Origin: DASXRU01 sp034665305 | GTDB taxonomy: Bacteria; Acidobacteriota; Blastocatellia; Pyrinomonadales; Pyrinomonadaceae | Direction of reading: 5' to 3' | DNA: 64,000 nucleotides | Assembly (NCBI GenBank): GCA_034665305.1 | Contig: JAXDFZ010000016.1 | Span: 124,001 to 188,000, forward strand | Shown here: positions 24,657 to 32,902 of the stretch, piece by piece | How positions within the stretch are numbered: the stretch's first letter is position 1 | How the letters are laid out: the number at the start of each line of letters is the position of its first letter | The notes under the pieces: model-generated | The model's database searches: none | The model's input: the letters and a program-made list of their open reading frames with translations, nothing else | Told to the model about the DNA's origin: nothing | Translations under genes and position numbers: made by a program

Positions 24657-25337
24657 TCAACGACCAAGGTCACCAGGTGGTTCTACCGGCATTGGTATCT
24701 TTAACTCCCGCGCTGCAACGAAATCCAGTGCCGGAGAGAACTCGTCATCGTCGTAAGTGGCGCCTTTGATCCTGACGTGGCTGCCTTCTACTAATATGCG
24801 TCCGTCCTCCAACCACTTTACCACTTGCAAAAGCGAGCGGCATTGCTGCTCGAAGATCCGGTGACGCGTAAACGCAATCGGCTGGGTCGCATCAACCGGA
24901 GCGATCGTCTGCTGGATAATCTTACCTTCGTCCATATTTTCGTCGATGAAATGTATGGTGCTGCCAACCCAACGCACGCCGTACGCGATGGCGTCATCAA
25001 ATCCATGCAAACCCTTGAATGCCGGCAACAGCGACGGATGCAGATTGACGATCCGATCGCGATACTCGTGGAGCAGCTCGCCCGCAAACAGCCGCGTGTA
25101 GAATGAAATCGCGTAATCGATCTTCTCGGCTTTCAAGTATTCCAGCACGTGCGCCGAGAATTTTTCTTTGTCCTTCTCCGGAAAGATGTTTGCCGGCACG
25201 CCGTGAGCGGCGGCACTTTTGACTGCGCCGCACTCCCGGTCAGATACGACAGAATGCACACGGCTTTTGAAATACGCGTTGCCCAGAAGTTGGTTCATCA
25301 CCGAACCGCCGGTTGACGCTACGATTACGAGTTTCAT
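24657..25337 (-). CDS. Formyltransferase-family protein (PurN-like)
   Basis: 226 residues from ATG at 25337 (MKLVIVASTGGSVMNQLL); an upstream ATG at 25394 is placed at the edge of a repeat and is rejected. The catalytic set of the folate-dependent formyltransferase fold is present: Asn98 and His100 in IVNLHPSLLP and Asp136 in ENMDEGKII, with the His-Asp spacing matching PurN. GLHGFDDAIAYGVRWVGSTI is the substrate-loop region. In a glycan cluster this fold usually formylates a 3- or 4-amino sugar nucleotide from N10-formyltetrahydrofolate. A WbqC gene and a DegT gene lie just downstream on the other strand. A true PurN role is less likely. Confidence 0.65.
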   Translation of the reverse strand: MKLVIVASTGGSVMNQLLGNAYFKSRVHSVVSDRECGAVKSAAAHGVPANIFPEKDKEKFSAHVLEYLKAEKIDYAISFYTRLFAGELLHEYRDRIVNLHPSLLPAFKGLHGFDDAIAYGVRWVGSTIHFIDENMDEGKIIQQTIAPVDATQPIAFTRHRIFEQQCRSLLQVVKWLEDGRILVEGSHVRIKGATYDDDEFSPALDFVAARELKIPMPVEPPGDLGR

Positions 25338-25393
25338 AGCAGTTCTGCTTGTCCGTTCCCGTTTCGGCGTTTCATATCTTGAACGCGGCCCCA

Positions 25394-25559
25394 TGAGGTC
25401 AGTACCACCACGCGGTAGCGGGTGGGTCTTCGTGATTTTAGAATGCGGATGTGGATTGCAGACTGAGCGTGATCGGCGGGTAGTCTTGAATCCGCAATCC
25501 GAGATCCGCCTTCCGCAATCGATCGACCCACCCGCTACGGCGTGGTGGTACTGACCTCA
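25394..25559. repeat. Family B-prime inverted-arm element, copy 1
   Basis: Arms GAGGTCAGTACCACCACGCG (from 25396) and the inverse ending at 25559 enclose about 100 bp with GAATGCGGAT/GATTGCAGACTGAG units. The element is almost identical, spacer included, to 52817-52982. Both copies lie a few tens of bases upstream of a minus-strand start codon (25337 and 52778). Confidence 0.85.
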
Positions 25560-25590
25560 CTCCCAAACTGAACCGCCCCGTTCGTCCGGG

Positions 25591-25620
25591 GAAAGGGGCG
25601 CCCACGGAGTGGCGCCCTAC
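25591..25620. repeat. Family E REP-like half element
   Basis: A single arm reading GGAAAGGGGCGCCCACGGAG and on to GTGGCGCCCTAC, related to the arms that flank the RAYT gene. It lies about 100 bp upstream of the WbqC start. The rest of the gap 25561-25722 shows no gene and may carry the promoter. Confidence 0.65.
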
Positions 25621-25722
25621 AGACATTATCCGAATTGGGGGTGCCCGAATTGGCCCAAACTTGCGAAATCCGCGGGATTTGCTACATTCAACAGTTCAAT
25701 TTTTCGACGCAATCGCCGCCTG

Positions 25723-26481
25723 ATGAAACTCGCCATGAACCAGCCCTACTTCTTTCCTTACCTGGGCTTTTACCAGCTGGTCCATGCCGTTGACGAGTTC
25801 ATTGTTTACGACACCTTCAACTATATAAAGAGCGGCTGGGTAAACCGAAACCGCCTGCTGGTCGTCGGCCACGGACCGGTCTTCTTTACTGCCGCCACCG
25901 AACATGGCAGTTCATTCAAGCAGATCCGGGACATCAAACTGACCCCGCGCAGCAATTGGCGCAAAAAGCTTTTGGACACGTTTACCATGAATTACAAACG
26001 GTGTCCGTTCTTTAGAGAAACCTATGATCTGATCGAGCCAATCATCGCATACGAAACCGATTCGCTCGCAGCCCTCGCCACAAAATCCATTGTCGATGTT
26101 TGTAGCCACCTGGGAATTAAGACCAAGCTAATCATTAACCCGGTTTACGACGAGCTCGAAGCCAATCTGCAACGTGACAGTGTGGGCGAGAGTTTTCCCG
26201 GCGTCAAACTACAGCATCCCAGCAAGAGTTGTTTGCGGCTGATCGCGGTTTGCCAAATGCGCGGCGCGGACGAGTACGTAAACGCAGCCGGCGGGCAGGA
26301 GCTCTACCGCAAGGACGAGTTCAAAGCCAACGGAATTGACCTGCGCTTTTTGCAAACCCGCGACCAGCCGTACCGGCAGACGACGCCCGAGTATCATCCG
26401 CATCTGTCGATTATTGACGTCTTGATGAATTGCGGCAGAGAAGGCACTATTGAACGACTAGAGAGTTACGAGCTGGTATGA
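25723..26481 (+). CDS. WbqC family protein
   Basis: 252 residues from ATG at 25723. The opening KLAMNQPYFFPYLGFYQLVH is the hallmark of the WbqC family (PF08889), followed by VDEFIVYDTFNYIKSGWVNRN, also conserved. An upstream start at 25609 would add 38 unlikely residues. The biochemical role of the family is unsettled; genes of this kind occur in O-antigen and other glycan clusters near aminotransferases, formyltransferases or acyl carrier genes. Here the DegT aminotransferase begins 122 bp after it. No membrane or signal segment was seen, so it should be cytoplasmic. Confidence 0.85.
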   Translation: MKLAMNQPYFFPYLGFYQLVHAVDEFIVYDTFNYIKSGWVNRNRLLVVGHGPVFFTAATEHGSSFKQIRDIKLTPRSNWRKKLLDTFTMNYKRCPFFRETYDLIEPIIAYETDSLAALATKSIVDVCSHLGIKTKLIINPVYDELEANLQRDSVGESFPGVKLQHPSKSCLRLIAVCQMRGADEYVNAAGGQELYRKDEFKANGIDLRFLQTRDQPYRQTTPEYHPHLSIIDVLMNCGREGTIERLESYELV

Positions 26482-26602
26482 AGGGAATTGCGCATCTGCG
26501 CGGGACGGCCGCGTTTTCGGTGTTGAATGGGGGCGGGATTTTTCATTTATCATTTTTCATTTTGTTATTGGAACCGGAAACACCTCGCGCGGGTTGAATT
26601 AA

Positions 26603-27865
26603 ATGAAGACTCAAGTTAATGACCTGGCAATCTTCGGCGGCGCTCCGGCGTTTGCGGACAAGCTTCACGTGGGGCGGCCGAACTTCGGTGAGCGCGAACG
26701 GCTGATCGAGCGCATCGACCAGATCATTGACCGGCGCTGGTTCACCAATGCGGGGCCGTATGTGCAGGAACTCGAGCTTCGTCTCGCGGACTTTCTTGGC
26801 GTTAAGCACTGCATTGCCATGTGCAACGCCACCATCGGTCTCGAGATCGCCATCAAAGCCCTGGGGATGAAGGGCGAAGTGATCGTTCCGTCCTTTACCT
26901 TCATCGCGACCGCTCACGCGTTGCAGTGGCAGGAAATCAAACCGGTCTTTTGCGACATCGATCCGGAAACGCACAATCTGGATCCGCGCCGGGTCGAGGA
27001 AATGATTACGACGCAGACCACGGGGATTCTCGGCGTACATTTGTGGGGCCGGCCCTGTGACGTGGACGCGCTTAGCGACCTTGCCAAACGCCATCACCTG
27101 TCGTTGCTGTTCGATGCCGCGCACGCGTTCGCTTGCACCCATCGCGGCCGCATGATTGGTTCGTTCGGCGATGCGGAAGTGTTCAGCTTTCACGCAACGA
27201 AGTTTTTCAACACCTTCGAAGGTGGCGCAGTTACCACCAACGACGACGACCTGGCACAGAAAATTCGCTGGATGAAGAACTTTGGATTTGCCGGTTACGA
27301 CAAAGTCGTTTACATCGGAACCAACGGAAAGATGAACGAAGTCTGCGCTGCCATGGGCCTGACCTCGCTGGAAAGCCTGGAACAGTTCATAGCAATTAAC
27401 CGGCGCAACTACGATCAATACCGGCAAGAGCTACGCGACATTCGCGGCGTCAAGCTGATCGACTACGACGACGCGGAAAACAATAACTATCAATACGTCG
27501 TGCTGGAGATTGATGAAGCCGCAACCCGAGTCAGCCGCGATGAGCTGTTGCAGATTCTTTGGGCTGAGAATGTGATCGCGCGCCGGTACTTCTATCCCGG
27601 CTGTCATCGCGCCGAGCCCTATCGCACGCTCTATCCGGATAGCGGCGCGCGTTTGCCCGTGACTGAGGAAATGGTGACGCGGACGCTGCTGCTGCCGAAC
27701 GGTAACTCCATTGGCGACGCCGAAATTCGCGGCATCTGCGGCGTCCTGCGCTTTGCGATAGAACAAGCCGGGGAAGTTAACCTGCGTTTGGCCGCAGAGT
27801 CGGAAGTAAACGCGGTTGACGCTGGTGTTTCAGACAAAAGAGCGGGGGCAAGCCGCCCTTCCTGA
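26603..27865 (+). CDS. DegT/DnrJ/EryC1 sugar aminotransferase
   Basis: 420 residues from ATG at 26603. The PLP enzyme has WFTNAGPYVQELELRLADFL, CNATIGLEIAI, PSFTFIATAHAL, cofactor contacts in LLFDAAHAFACTH, and the Schiff-base lysine Lys200 in FSFHATKFFNTFEGGAV. C-terminal YQYVVLEI and RRYFYPGCHRAEPY complete the fold. It resembles VioA/PglE-like 4-aminotransferases more than QdtB types. The last ten residues (DKRAGASRPS) are encoded by a family A repeat arm, which also provides the TGA stop, so the original C-terminus was probably shorter. It follows the WbqC gene and precedes a GT-A glycosyltransferase. Confidence 0.8.
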   Translation: MKTQVNDLAIFGGAPAFADKLHVGRPNFGERERLIERIDQIIDRRWFTNAGPYVQELELRLADFLGVKHCIAMCNATIGLEIAIKALGMKGEVIVPSFTFIATAHALQWQEIKPVFCDIDPETHNLDPRRVEEMITTQTTGILGVHLWGRPCDVDALSDLAKRHHLSLLFDAAHAFACTHRGRMIGSFGDAEVFSFHATKFFNTFEGGAVTTNDDDLAQKIRWMKNFGFAGYDKVVYIGTNGKMNEVCAAMGLTSLESLEQFIAINRRNYDQYRQELRDIRGVKLIDYDDAENNNYQYVVLEIDEAATRVSRDELLQILWAENVIARRYFYPGCHRAEPYRTLYPDSGARLPVTEEMVTRTLLLPNGNSIGDAEIRGICGVLRFAIEQAGEVNLRLAAESEVNAVDAGVSDKRAGASRPS

Positions 27866-27962
27866 CTGCAGGTAAGCAGCGTTGAATCGGAGAATAACCT
27901 GGAGTATCAAAGTTCAACTGAAATACTTGCAGTCAGGAAGGGCGGCTTGCCCCCGCTCTTTT
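27836..27962. repeat. Family A inverted-arm element, copy 2
   Basis: The left arm AAAGAGCGGGGGCAAGCCGC lies at 27837-27872 and the inverted partner at 27925-27962, with a 52-bp spacer. The left arm overlaps the last codons and stop of the aminotransferase. The spacer differs from that of copy 1 at 10014. The next gene starts 20 bp after it. Confidence 0.85.
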
Positions 27963-27982
27963 AGTTGGACAGCTATGGAATT

Positions 27983-28945
27983 ATGGTTCGTAACTTAAGA
28001 GAAATCCCCGGCATCCGCGGCGCCAGCTATCGCATTTCCGAGGGGCAGAAGCGCATCGCGTTTGCCCTCCGCGCGGCCAGCAGTTATGCGCGGTTTCAAC
28101 TGGAGCGGAATGGCTCGCGGCCGGAAGTCGCCGCCGTAGTCGTCGGCCGCAACGACGATTACATGTCTGACTTTCGCGAACGCCTGTTTGCCACCGTCGA
28201 TTGGAACATTCGCTATCTCGTTGATGAAGTAATCTTCGTCGAATGGAATCCCCCGGCGGATCGCGAACTGCTCGGCTATGAGTTAACGCAGCGCTTCCCT
28301 TCTCTACGCGCCTATGTTGTGCCGGCGGAAATCCATGCCGGCCTGTGCGAAAACCAGAACGTCAAACTGCTGGAGTATCACGCCAAGAACGTCGGCATCC
28401 GCCGCGCCAAATCGCCGTTCATCATGGTGACGAATGCGGACGCCGCAGTCGGGCTGGACACTGTTAACAATTTGATGGCGGCAAAGCTGGAGGCAGAAAC
28501 TGCCTGGACCGCGGAGCGTGTGGATATTTCCTGGCGCGAGGATCAGCAAAGCGAGATTGGTGTGTTGGGTAGCCTGCGTTACCGCCGCGTGATTCCCTAC
28601 AACCAACTGGGCACCGGCGAGTTCTGTCTGGCGGCGCGCGAACTGTGGCACCACATACGCGGCTACGACGAACTGATGGTCAAACATCGCATCGGCTGTG
28701 ACGTGCGCGGTACGGCGCAGATGCTGGCCCATGGAGCAACGTTAAAGAAGTCGGGGACGGTACTGCACCTGGCGCATCCGACGTCCTGCACGGAAAATAT
28801 TCAACCGCACCATGGTGAAATGGCGACCGTCGAAGGCGTTCCCTATCGCAACCCTGATGACTGGGGTTTGGGAAACTGCCGTGAAGTGGAACTGGCCGAG
28901 CGCGTTTGGCGATTGTCAGAACCGCCTGCGGTAGCGGGCGGTTGA
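27983..28945 (+). CDS. GT-A glycosyltransferase-like protein
   Basis: 320 residues from ATG at 27983; a TTG six codons earlier is less likely. Residues 45-220 look like a GT-A fold: VAAVVVGRNDDYM, VDEVIFVEWNPP, a NVGIRRAKSPFIMVTNADA segment with a DXD-like acidic pair, and GEFCLAARELWHHIRGYDE on the acceptor side. It is a distant member, related in plan to GT2 or galactosyltransferase-type C-terminal domains. The final residues (SEPPAVAGG) are encoded by a family B repeat that also supplies the TGA stop. Confidence 0.6.
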   Translation: MVRNLREIPGIRGASYRISEGQKRIAFALRAASSYARFQLERNGSRPEVAAVVVGRNDDYMSDFRERLFATVDWNIRYLVDEVIFVEWNPPADRELLGYELTQRFPSLRAYVVPAEIHAGLCENQNVKLLEYHAKNVGIRRAKSPFIMVTNADAAVGLDTVNNLMAAKLEAETAWTAERVDISWREDQQSEIGVLGSLRYRRVIPYNQLGTGEFCLAARELWHHIRGYDELMVKHRIGCDVRGTAQMLAHGATLKKSGTVLHLAHPTSCTENIQPHHGEMATVEGVPYRNPDDWGLGNCREVELAERVWRLSEPPAVAGG

Positions 28946-29008
28946 AGCTACGCCTGAGCTTGGTTGCTAACACATGATCAACCGCCCGCTACCGCAGGCG
29001 GTTCTGAC
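28915..29008. repeat. Family B inverted-arm element, short spacer
   Basis: Left arm GTCAGAACCGCCTGCGGTAG from 28915, inverted arm ending at 29008, with a spacer of about 38 bp that lacks the GGATTGCGG units of the other copies. It ends the preceding coding frame and lies ten bases before the ATG of the next gene. The downstream frame can be read back through it from 28974, which is a false extension. Confidence 0.85.
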
Positions 29009-29018
29009 AGGACAAGGT

Positions 29019-29849
29019 ATGACTGAAATACGAGAATTGATATTAGGCGGCGACGGTTTGATCGGCTCAGCCCTCGCGGAAGCGTTGCGCGCCAAGGGCC
29101 GTGAGGTAGTTTCACTCGATCTGCAGTCGGGCTTCGATCTGCGAAAGCCATTCGACATCACGCCGTTTGAAAACTGCGATCGCGTTTGGTTCCTGGCGTG
29201 GGATACGGGGGGCGCGAAATACCTGGAAGCTGAAAACCAGCAACACCAGCAGTATCGCAACAACTGCGAAATTTCCCTGCGCGTGTTTGACGCGCTCTCG
29301 CGTACGAAGAAGCCTTTCCTGTTTGCCACCTCGCAGCTGGCGGGCACGCCGAACGCTTACGGCACGACCAAGTTGATGGCCTGGCGCTGGACGGAAAATC
29401 TGGGCGGCAAAGTGGCGCGCCTCTGGAACGTCTATGGTTGGGAGCATCCCACGATCAAGAGTCATGTGATCACGGACCTGGTCCTTTCCGGATGCCACGG
29501 GAGGGTACGCTGTTTGACCAATGGTGGCGAGCATCGCCGTTTCCTTTACAAGACAGACTGCGTCGCCGCACTCAACCTGCTCTTCGATGGCGATCAGCAA
29601 ACCGCGGAAATAGCCGCCGGGGCATGGTCCACGATTCGCGACGTCGCGGAAGAGATTGCGGGCCAGCTGAACGTCGAAACCGAGTTCGGCAATTTGCAGG
29701 GCTCCGAGTGTCTGGTCGATCCGCAAGAGACACTGAGCGGCTGGGCTCCACAGGTAACGCTCGCCGACGGCCTGGCAAACGTAATTGCCGAAGCGCGCGC
29801 CTATTTGCAACAGGAAGCGTCTGACAAGTTGGGCGCCACCGCCAAATGA
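29019..29849 (+). CDS. NAD-dependent epimerase/dehydratase-like SDR
   Basis: 276 residues from ATG at 29019 (MTEIRELILGGDGLIGSAL). The dinucleotide-binding loop is GGDGLIGSALAEAL; AWDTGGAKYLE replaces the usual HLAA strand. The catalytic region reads FATSQLAGTPNAYGTTKLMA with Tyr and Lys spaced YxxxK. LWNVYGWEHPTIKSHVI and RRFLYKTDCVAAL are typical late motifs. The glycine motif GGDGLIG departs from the canonical GxxGxxG only in sequence, not spacing. Substrate unknown; a sugar nucleotide 4-epimerase or reductase is the likely class. Confidence 0.7.
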   Translation: MTEIRELILGGDGLIGSALAEALRAKGREVVSLDLQSGFDLRKPFDITPFENCDRVWFLAWDTGGAKYLEAENQQHQQYRNNCEISLRVFDALSRTKKPFLFATSQLAGTPNAYGTTKLMAWRWTENLGGKVARLWNVYGWEHPTIKSHVITDLVLSGCHGRVRCLTNGGEHRRFLYKTDCVAALNLLFDGDQQTAEIAAGAWSTIRDVAEEIAGQLNVETEFGNLQGSECLVDPQETLSGWAPQVTLADGLANVIAEARAYLQQEASDKLGATAK

Positions 29850-29915
29850 GTGCGGCCACAACCGCTGTTTTTACTATTGAAAGCCAGGTCCCTGGTCTGC
29901 GGCTATCGAGCGGTT

Positions 29916-30103
29916 TGAACGCCGAAGGCGTTGAACAACTCAGCCCAGGGTATCACCCTGGGTAAAGTGTTTTATTTTTGATTTCATACCCCGAAGGGGT
30001 TGAATACTTCAACTCACCCTAAACCCTTTCAGGGTGAGAACGTGACGTTCGCTCTGTTCCCAGGGTGTTACCCTGGGCTGAGTTGTTCAACGCCTTCGGT
30101 GTA
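29916..30103. repeat. Family D inverted-arm element, copy 1
   Basis: The left arm has ACGCCGAAGGCGTTGAACAA followed by CAGCCCAGGGTATCACCCTGG; the inverted partner occupies 30059-30103. Between them lies an inner pair, AACCCTTTCAGGG against CCCCGAAGGGGTT-like sequence. The element fills the gap between the SDR gene and the start-less methyltransferase frame and ends three bases before its upstream TGA. Copy 2 is at 36733-36930. Confidence 0.85.
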
Positions 30104-30108
30104 ATTGA

Positions 30109-30783
30109 GTCACAATCGGTGAGCGTATCAAACGTTTAATCGTCAACATTGTCGGGCGCGACGCGGCGAACAAACTTTCTGCGCCTTATCATGATTGGCG
30201 CGCTCGCCGTCGCTCAGCCCGGGCGCTGGCCGCGCTGCCGGCGAAAGACTTATACGTAAACTTCGGCTGCGGCCCCAACGCTTTGCCGGGCTGGGTCAAT
30301 TTGGATGTAGCGCGCGGCGACCAGATCGACGTCGTTTGGGACCTGCGCAACGGGATGCCGTTTGCGAGTGAGAGCTGCGCCGCACTTTTTGGCGAACACG
30401 TCATTGAACATGTGCCGCGCCACGCCGCAGAAAAGCTTGTGCGCGAATGTCATCGCGTGCTGCAACCGGGCGGCGTACTGCGGCTGTCGACGCCTGATGC
30501 CGGCCGCTACCTGCGTTCGTATGCGGGCGACGGCGAATTTCTCCGGCATCCGGCATTTCCGGCGCCGTATGAGACGCCCCTCGATCGCATCAACCACATG
30601 ATGCGCGAGGACGGCCAGCACCTTTGGGTTTATGATGCGGAGTCGCTCGTGCTGTTGCTGCGTAAGGCCGGATTCTCCGCAGCCTTTGAGAAGAAGTTCG
30701 GCGAGTCAGCCGATCCGCGCATGCAGCAAATCGATTCCGAGGGGCGGGCCTTTGAGAGTTTGTACGTCGAGGGCGTCAAGTAA
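30109..30783 (+). CDS. SAM-dependent methyltransferase lacking a canonical start codon
   Basis: The open frame runs from the codon after TGA 30106 to the stop at 30781. The first ATG, GTG or TTG in frame is TTG at 30283, but that would delete the SAM-binding segment LYVNFGCGPNALPGWVNLDV. Upstream codons read IKRLIVNIVGRDAANKLS and then HDWRARRRSARAL, which looks like the genuine N-terminus of this methyltransferase type. Later motifs DVVWDLRNGMPF, GEHVIEHVPRHAAEKL and CHRVLQPGGVLRLSTPD are intact. A family D repeat ends a few bases upstream. Either ATC or ATT is used as start, or the repeat removed the start codon. Confidence 0.6.
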   Translation, partial: VTIGERIKRLIVNIVGRDAANKLSAPYHDWRARRRSARALAALPAKDLYVNFGCGPNALPGWVNLDVARGDQIDVVWDLRNGMPFASESCAALFGEHVIEHVPRHAAEKLVRECHRVLQPGGVLRLSTPDAGRYLRSYAGDGEFLRHPAFPAPYETPLDRINHMMREDGQHLWVYDAESLVLLLRKAGFSAAFEKKFGESADPRMQQIDSEGRAFESLYVEGVK

Positions 30784-31219
30784 GAACGTGCGGGTCATCG
30801 CAACAGCCGCTCGACGGGGCAGTAGCCCGACCTAAGGGAGGGCTCCGGTTGAGTGAATGCGAGTGGGAGCCCTCACTCACGGTCGGGCTACTGCCCCGTT
30901 GAGACGAGCGGTGATCTCAGAAGTTTTCAGGGGTCGGGTGGGCGTCCGTCGCGCCCTCTCCCCCAACCCCCTCGCCGCTTGCAGAGAGGGGGCAAGAAAG
31001 GGACGGGGCAGTAGCCCGACCGTGAGGGAGGGCTCCGGTTGTGTGAATGCGAGTGGGAGCCCTCCCTCACGATTGGGCTTCTGCCCCGTTGAGACGAGCG
31101 GTGATCTCAGAAGTTTTCAGGGGTGGGGTGGGCGTCCGTCGCGCCCTCTCCCCCAATCCCCTCTCCGCTTGCGGACAGGGGGCAAGAATGCGCAACCGAA
31201 CAGAGCACGAAGAACGAAA
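30784..31219. repeat. Gap holding two 189-bp tandem units (family F)
   Basis: Unit 1 starts at 30813 and unit 2 at 31002; the tandem pair ends at about 31190. Each unit holds an inverted pair with arms GGGGCAGTAGCCCGACCGTG and its inverse, followed by about 100 bp containing GAGACGAGCGGTGATCTCAG and a C-rich stretch. The two units differ at only a few bases. A single half arm recurs inside the PqqD gene at 60936-60970. A frame open through the repeats from 30857 is an artefact. Confidence 0.8.
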
Positions 31220-32173
31220 TTGAAAGAGCCGCAACTCGCGACCCCGGTCGCCTTCATCATTTTTAATCGTCCGGAAACTACGGCGCGCGTGTTTGCCGCG
31301 ATTGCGAAAGCGCGCCCGGCGAAGCTGCTGCTGATCGCCGACGGTCCGCGGGCAGATCACCCGGAGGACGCGGCAAAATGTGCCGCCACACGCGCTGTGG
31401 TCCAACGCGTGGATTGGCCGTGCGAAGTCCTGACCAATTTCTCCGAAACCAATCTGGGCTGCAAAACGCGCCCCGCTAGCGGTCTCAACTGGGCTTTTGA
31501 AAACGTTGAAGAGGCGATAATCCTGGAAGACGATTGCCTGCCGCACCCGACCTTCTTTCGGTATTGTGAAGAACTGTTGGAGCACTATCGCGACGACGAA
31601 CGCGTGATGATGATCAGCGGCACAAACCTTTTGGGTGAGTGGAAGTCTGAAAACCAGAGTTATCAGTTTACCAATTGGGGTGGAAACTGGGGCTGGGCTT
31701 CGTGGCGTCGGGCATGGCGGTTTTTTGATGGGGAGTTAAAGAGTTGGCCCGAGGTTCGCGATTCACGTTTTCTTCATGATTGGTTTCACGACTCTGAGCT
31801 CGCTGCCTATTGGGAAAAGATATTCGACGCTGTCTACAATGGTGACGTGGACTCGACCTGGGATTATCAATGGTTGCTGGCGTGTTGGATTCAGCATGGC
31901 TTGCGTGTTTTCCCCGAAAAAAATCTCGTTTCGAACATTGGGTTTGACTCGGATGCAACTCATACCAGCGGCGACAGCCCCATGGCGAATATACCAGCGC
32001 ACGAACAACGTTTTCCTCTGCGCCATCCAACCGCTATGATTCGTTGTGTCGCAGCTGACCAGCAACTGCAGGAGAAATTCTATAGTGCCGGAGTAACACC
32101 CAGCCTGGCCTCGAGACTGAAAGGACGAGTCGCTAGACATCTTAAGCTCGTCTCATCAACCAAAAGCGTTTAG
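31220..32173 (+). CDS. GT-A glycosyltransferase-like protein
   Basis: 317 residues if started at TTG 31220 (LKEPQLATPVAFIIFNRPE); longer frames run through family F repeats and are rejected. The fold begins VAFIIFNRPETTARVFAAI with LLLIADGPR; the metal site is AIILEDDCLPHPTFF. NWGGNWGWASWRRAW and WDYQWLLACWIQHGL are conserved in a group of hemolytic-protein-like or GT2-annotated glycosyltransferases of glycan clusters. No membrane segments. The donor is unknown. Three methyltransferase genes follow on the same strand. Confidence 0.7.
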   Translation: MKEPQLATPVAFIIFNRPETTARVFAAIAKARPAKLLLIADGPRADHPEDAAKCAATRAVVQRVDWPCEVLTNFSETNLGCKTRPASGLNWAFENVEEAIILEDDCLPHPTFFRYCEELLEHYRDDERVMMISGTNLLGEWKSENQSYQFTNWGGNWGWASWRRAWRFFDGELKSWPEVRDSRFLHDWFHDSELAAYWEKIFDAVYNGDVDSTWDYQWLLACWIQHGLRVFPEKNLVSNIGFDSDATHTSGDSPMANIPAHEQRFPLRHPTAMIRCVAADQQLQEKFYSAGVTPSLASRLKGRVARHLKLVSSTKSV

Positions 32174-32215
32174 AAATCCCTGAGAAAGTAAGCGTGGCGC
32201 GTTTCAAATATCCTA

Positions 32216-32902
32216 ATGCTTAGACGAATCATCAATAAGTCAATCCGCATAATTAAGCCTGGTTCAACTTCAGTCATCGACCACCCTAACGAGCAGGATC
32301 TGAGTTTGTATTGGACTCCGGAGATGGCCGCGATGCTGGAGACGTGGGGCGAGGACAATGCCTGGCGTGAAATTCAGTTATTGCTTGTGAATTGCCGCGG
32401 GCGAATCCTGGACATTGCCTGTGGCACCGGCAAAGTGATGGAACTGCTATCGCAGTTCCCACAGCTTGAAGTCCACGGTTGCGATATCTCGGACTTTCTT
32501 TTAAGCAAAGCCATAGCACGTGGTTTGGATCGTACTCGATTGAGAGTATGCGATGCGACTGACACGAAGTATGAGGAGAAGTCCTTTGACTACTCTTACT
32601 CGATCGGTTCGTTGGAACATTTTACGGAAGACGGCATCGCAGCGTTTCTGACTGAGGCAGCGCGCATAACTAAGTATTCGAGCTGCCATCAGATACCAGT
32701 CTCTCCGAAAAGAGACGAAGGATGGATAACTCCCTCACAATCTTATTTCAACAATACGGTTGATTGGTGGCTGCCAAAATTTCGCGCAGTATTTTCAGAT
32801 GTTCAGGTACTGCGCTCAAACTGGGCCGACGGTGATCGGTCAGTCGGACAATGGTTCATCTGCGGAAATAAAACTACGAAGGGCCTCCAACCAAATCAAT
32901 AA
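32216..32902 (+). CDS. SAM-dependent methyltransferase
   Basis: 228 residues from ATG at 32216. The SAM loop is ILDIACGTGKVMELL with the acidic strand end GCDISDF; YSIGSLEHFTEDGIAAFL is the post-motif region, and C-terminal WFICGNKT ends the fold. It is short but complete for a minimal class I enzyme. Its final A of TAA starts the ATG of the next gene, so the two are translationally coupled. The acceptor may be a sugar or a small group on the same glycan. Confidence 0.7.
   Translation: MLRRIINKSIRIIKPGSTSVIDHPNEQDLSLYWTPEMAAMLETWGEDNAWREIQLLLVNCRGRILDIACGTGKVMELLSQFPQLEVHGCDISDFLLSKAIARGLDRTRLRVCDATDTKYEEKSFDYSYSIGSLEHFTEDGIAAFLTEAARITKYSSCHQIPVSPKRDEGWITPSQSYFNNTVDWWLPKFRAVFSDVQVLRSNWADGDRSVGQWFICGNKTTKGLQPNQ

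Noticed and set aside
26543..27427. Minus-strand frame opposite the aminotransferase
   Set aside because: Antisense shadow; the plus strand has a full DegT enzyme.
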